From contig CAMBWG010000087.1 in NCBI GenBank assembly GCA_945871415.1, positions 1 to 7,892 of the forward strand: a DNA stretch of 7,892 nucleotides, read 5' to 3'. The stretch is from an uncultured Desulfovibrio sp. GTDB taxonomy: Bacteria; Desulfobacterota; Desulfovibrionia; Desulfovibrionales; Desulfovibrionaceae. A program made the position numbers and the translations under genes. Each line of letters opens with the position of its first letter. The stretch's first letter is position 1. This document shows positions 5,751 to 7,892 of this stretch, piece by piece. The notes beneath the pieces are model-generated. The model was not told where the DNA came from. It saw nothing but the letters and a program-made list of their open reading frames with translations, and ran no database searches.

Positions 5751-6622
5751 ATGCCGCGCTTGTCCGATCTGCCGCTTCGCCGTCAGGAGCTGGCCCTTGT
5801 CGCCATCACCATGTTCTGGGGCGGGACCTTTCCCATTATTCATTATGCGCTGACAATCTGCGGGCCGTTCTTCTTTGTGGGCTGCCGTTTCATTCTGGCC
5901 GCCCTGCTTCTGGGCTTCTGCTTTCGCAAGGCCCTGCGGGAGGCCGCGCCGCATGACGTCTTTGCCGGATGCGTCATCGGCGTCGTGGCCTTTCTCGGCT
6001 ATTTTCTGCAAACCTACGGCCTGCAGACCATCAGCAGCAGCCGTTCGGCCTTTCTGACGGCGCTGTATGTGCCGCTGGTGCCGATCATGCAGTGGCTCTT
6101 TCTGCGCCGCCCTCCGACGTTCATGAACTGGATCGGCGTGCTCTGCGCCTTTGCCGGTCTGCTGCTCATGGCCGGACCGGGCAATGCCGGCGGCAGTTTC
6201 GGCAAGGGCGAAGCGGCAACGCTGTGCGGCGCCGTCGTCTTTGCCGGGGAAATCATCGCCATCGGCTTTTTTGCCGGACGCGTGCAGTTGCAGTGCGTCA
6301 CCTTCGTGCAGCTTCTGACCGCGGGCGTCCTCTCGCTGCTGCTCATGGTCGTGACGGGCGAGCCCGCGCCCGCCGACCGGCTTGATCTGGCGCTGGCGCT
6401 CGCGGCCGGGCTGGGTCTTGCCACGGCCGTCATACAGCTGACCATGAACTGGGCGCAGCGTTCCGTCTCCCCGACCCGCGCACCCTCATCTATGCCAGCG
6501 AGCCCGTCTGGGGCGGTTTTTTCGGCCGTCTCACGGGCGACCGTCTGCCCCTCCCGGCCCTGATAGGCGCGGCCTGTATTGTGACGGGGGTTCTGGTCAG
6601 CGAATGGAAACGAAAAAAATAA
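5751..6622 (+). pseudogene. EamA/DMT-family inner-membrane permease, frameshifted near the C-terminus
   Basis: An integral membrane transporter of the drug/metabolite transporter superfamily with two EamA repeats (about residues 14-140 and 153-285) and roughly ten predicted hydrophobic helices. Substrate is unknown. Family-like stretches include FWGGTFPIIHYAL (22-34), YGLQTISSSRSAFLTALYVP (89-108) and MNWAQRSVSPTRA (232-244). After SPTRA the frame opened at 5751 turns into a serine/proline-rich tail ending at 6561-6563. The frame shifted by one base instead reads TLIYASEPVWGGFFG...LVSEWKRKK to a TAA at 6620-6622, which restores the expected EPVW motif and last helices. One missing base near 6479-6482 explains this; repaired, the protein is 290 residues. 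As read, 270 residues would be made, lacking the last one or two helices. This may be a true mutation or a sequencing error. Confidence 0.85.
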
Positions 6623-6629
6623 TGTCCTC

Positions 6630-6681
6630 AAAAAAATTTTTTACGGATTCTGTTGACAAGAGAGGGGCATTTGCGTAGAAG
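6630..6681 (+). promoter_or_regulatory. tRNA-Lys promoter with UP-element-like A/T tract
   Basis: A perfect TTGACA (6653-6658) is followed after 17 nt by TAGAAG (6676-6681, 4/6 to TATAAT), predicting a start near 6688, about 15 nt before the tRNA. Seven As and six Ts at 6630-6642 fall at about -58 to -46 relative to that start, the position of the distal UP-element subsite, and fit its A/W/T pattern. This is what a strong stable-RNA promoter looks like. Function is inferred. Confidence 0.75.
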
Positions 6682-6702
6682 TCTTTTCACGCGATGCGTT
6701 GC

Positions 6703-6778
<76 letters not shown>

Positions 6779-6788
6779 GAAGAAAACG

Positions 6789-6817
6789 AGCCTCCGTGGA
6801 AACACGGAGGCTTTTTT
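6789..6817 (+). terminator. Rho-independent terminator of tRNA-Lys
   Basis: AGCCTCCGTG (6789-6798) pairs with CACGGAGGCT (6803-6812) around a GAAA tetraloop, followed by a run of Ts to 6817. It starts about 10 nt after the tRNA CCA and separates tRNA transcription from the msr gene. Confidence 0.93.
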
Positions 6818-6838
6818 CATTTCCAGCGTAACCGCCTC

Positions 6839-6866
6839 TTGCCAGCGCCGCTTTCATGCCTATTTA
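6839..6866 (+). promoter_or_regulatory. Weak candidate promoter of the msrB-msrA gene
   Basis: TTGCCA (6839-6844, 5/6) lies 16 nt before TATTTA (6861-6866, only 3/6). The predicted start falls on or next to the ATG at 6873, which would again give a leaderless message. The poor -10 match keeps this speculative. Confidence 0.25.
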
Positions 6867-6872
6867 CCGGCC

Positions 6873-7883
6873 ATGAAATACACGACTCTTTTTTGCGGGG
6901 TCCTGGCTGCCGCCCTTCTCTGCCCGCAAGGAGCAAGAGCCATGCAAGAGACCTCTCCCATGCCGCCGCTCACGGCCCGCGAAGCGGACGTGATCGAGCG
7001 CAAGGCCACGGAAGCCCCCTTCAGCGGGGAATATGTTCACACCTACGCCGCCGGCACCTATGTCTGCCGCCGCTGCGGTCTGCCTCTGTACCGTTCCGGC
7101 GACAAATTTGATTCCGGGTGCGGCTGGCCCGCCTTTGACGATGCCGTGCCCGGCGCGGTCAAACGCCTGCCCGATGCCGACGGACAACGCACGGAAATCC
7201 TGTGCGCTCACTGCGGCGCGCATCTGGGTCATGTTTTTGAAGGCGAAGGCTTTACGCCCAAGAATACCCGTCACTGCGTCAACTCGCTGTCCATGCGTTT
7301 CTTTCCCGCAGGCAGCGACAGGGAAAAGGCCGCCTGGCAGCGCCTGAAGGATACGGCCGCGACGGCTCCCGGCCTCCAGACCGCCATTGTTGCCGGCGGC
7401 TGCTTCTGGGGCATCGAGCACGGCCTGCGCGCCCTGCCCGGCGTCGTTGACGCTGTGTCCGGCTATACCGGCGGGCATGTGCCCAATCCCTCCTATGAAC
7501 AGGTCTGCACCGGAACCACCGGTCATGCCGAAGCCGTGCGGGTGGTTTTTGATCCCTCGCGCATCAGTTATGAGCAAATCCTGAAGCGCTTCTTTGAGCT
7601 GCACGACCCCACCCAGTACAAAAGGCAGGGCCCGGATATCGGCGAGCAGTACCGTTCCGCCGTCTTCTATGCCGACGAGAAGCAAAAGGCCGTTGCCGAG
7701 GCGCTTGTCGCACGCCTCCGGGAACTGGGCTACAACGTCGTTACCGAACTGACGCCCGCGGCAACCTTCTATAATGCCGAGGACTACCACCAGCGCTTTA
7801 CCGAGCGCACAGGGCGCGGCGCCTGCCATGCCCCGCGCACACGCTTTGACGTTCGCGACGACGGCACGCCGGTCACGCGCTAA
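6873..7883 (+). CDS. msrAB: Exported bifunctional methionine sulfoxide reductase, MsrB-MsrA fusion
   Basis: Repairs oxidised methionine in proteins. The MsrB domain (about 30-145) reduces the R epimer and the MsrA domain (about 170-320) the S epimer. MsrB shows the zinc ligands CRRC (65, 68) and CAHC (111, 114), SGCGWPAFDD (81-90), and the catalytic cysteine in RHCVNSLSMRF (C135). MsrA shows the catalytic GGCFWG (C177), GYTGG, TGHAEAV (216-222), HDPTQ, GEQYRS and a late cysteine, C318, in the position of a resolving residue. All catalytic residues are Cys, not Sec. Residues 1-23 form a signal peptide (MKYTTLF, hydrophobic core, then ARA before M24), so the enzyme should act in the periplasm. 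The start at 6873 has no Shine-Dalgarno, whereas in-frame M24 (6942) has a strong one. Earlier in-frame codons run back into the tRNA and are excluded. Confidence 0.95.
   Translation: MKYTTLFCGVLAAALLCPQGARAMQETSPMPPLTAREADVIERKATEAPFSGEYVHTYAAGTYVCRRCGLPLYRSGDKFDSGCGWPAFDDAVPGAVKRLPDADGQRTEILCAHCGAHLGHVFEGEGFTPKNTRHCVNSLSMRFFPAGSDREKAAWQRLKDTAATAPGLQTAIVAGGCFWGIEHGLRALPGVVDAVSGYTGGHVPNPSYEQVCTGTTGHAEAVRVVFDPSRISYEQILKRFFELHDPTQYKRQGPDIGEQYRSAVFYADEKQKAVAEALVARLRELGYNVVTELTPAATFYNAEDYHQRFTERTGRGACHAPRTRFDVRDDGTPVTR
6928..6933 (+). promoter_or_regulatory. Strong internal Shine-Dalgarno within msrB-msrA
   Basis: AAGGAG lies 8 nt before the in-frame ATG at 6942 (M24), which is the first residue after the predicted ARA signal-peptidase site. 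It suggests a second translation start giving a form without the signal peptide. Confidence 0.5.
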
Positions 7884-7892
7884 GTTCAGGAC

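Noticed and set aside
6475..6485. Programmed -1 ribosomal frameshift in the permease gene
   Set aside because: No slippery heptamer and no clear downstream pseudoknot are seen. A one-base deletion restoring GCN-ACC-CTC is simpler.

Overview
The window is GC-rich chromosomal DNA with bacterial architecture: Shine-Dalgarno sites, sigma70-type promoters, hairpin terminators and a CCA-encoded tRNA. The gene set (selenocysteine synthase SelA, an M18 aminopeptidase, FolC, a DMT-type permease, an exported MsrB-MsrA fusion and a GlcG/HbpS-like protein) and the recurrent TAGAGCG...TTTCAA-type intergenic repeats suggest a proteobacterium, perhaps a Desulfovibrio-like sulfate reducer. That assignment is inference from gene content and style. 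No taxonomic marker is present.

Layout from left to right. (1) Positions 1-549 hold a GlcG/HbpS-like gene (+) whose exported N-terminus looks damaged, preceded by a decayed repeat copy. (2) Positions 550-862 are a convergent gap made almost wholly of hairpins: two terminators, one GC-rich hairpin and a 148-bp palindromic element with terminal inverted repeats. (3) On the minus strand, in transcription order, lie folC (5624-4338), selA (4006-2585) and an M18 aminopeptidase (2260-863). These three are separated by gaps of about 330 and 325 bases. The folC-selA gap contains several strong inverted repeats that could form a structured RNA. (4) On the plus strand, divergent from folC, lie an EamA-family permease with a single-base frameshift near its C-terminus (5751-6622), a tRNA-Lys(CUU) with its own promoter and terminator (6703-6817), and a secreted MsrB-MsrA fusion (6873-7883).

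The genes are largely independent housekeeping functions (folate polyglutamylation, selenocysteine synthesis, peptide turnover, methionine sulfoxide repair, lysine decoding). I see no defence system, prophage, CRISPR array or transposase.

The less ordinary signals are these: the folded folC-selA intergenic region; the repeat family whose ends sit 4-5 nt past two stop codons; an MsrBA gene in which a strong internal Shine-Dalgarno places a second start exactly at the predicted signal-peptide cleavage point; a folC promoter that predicts a leaderless mRNA; and the frameshifted permease.
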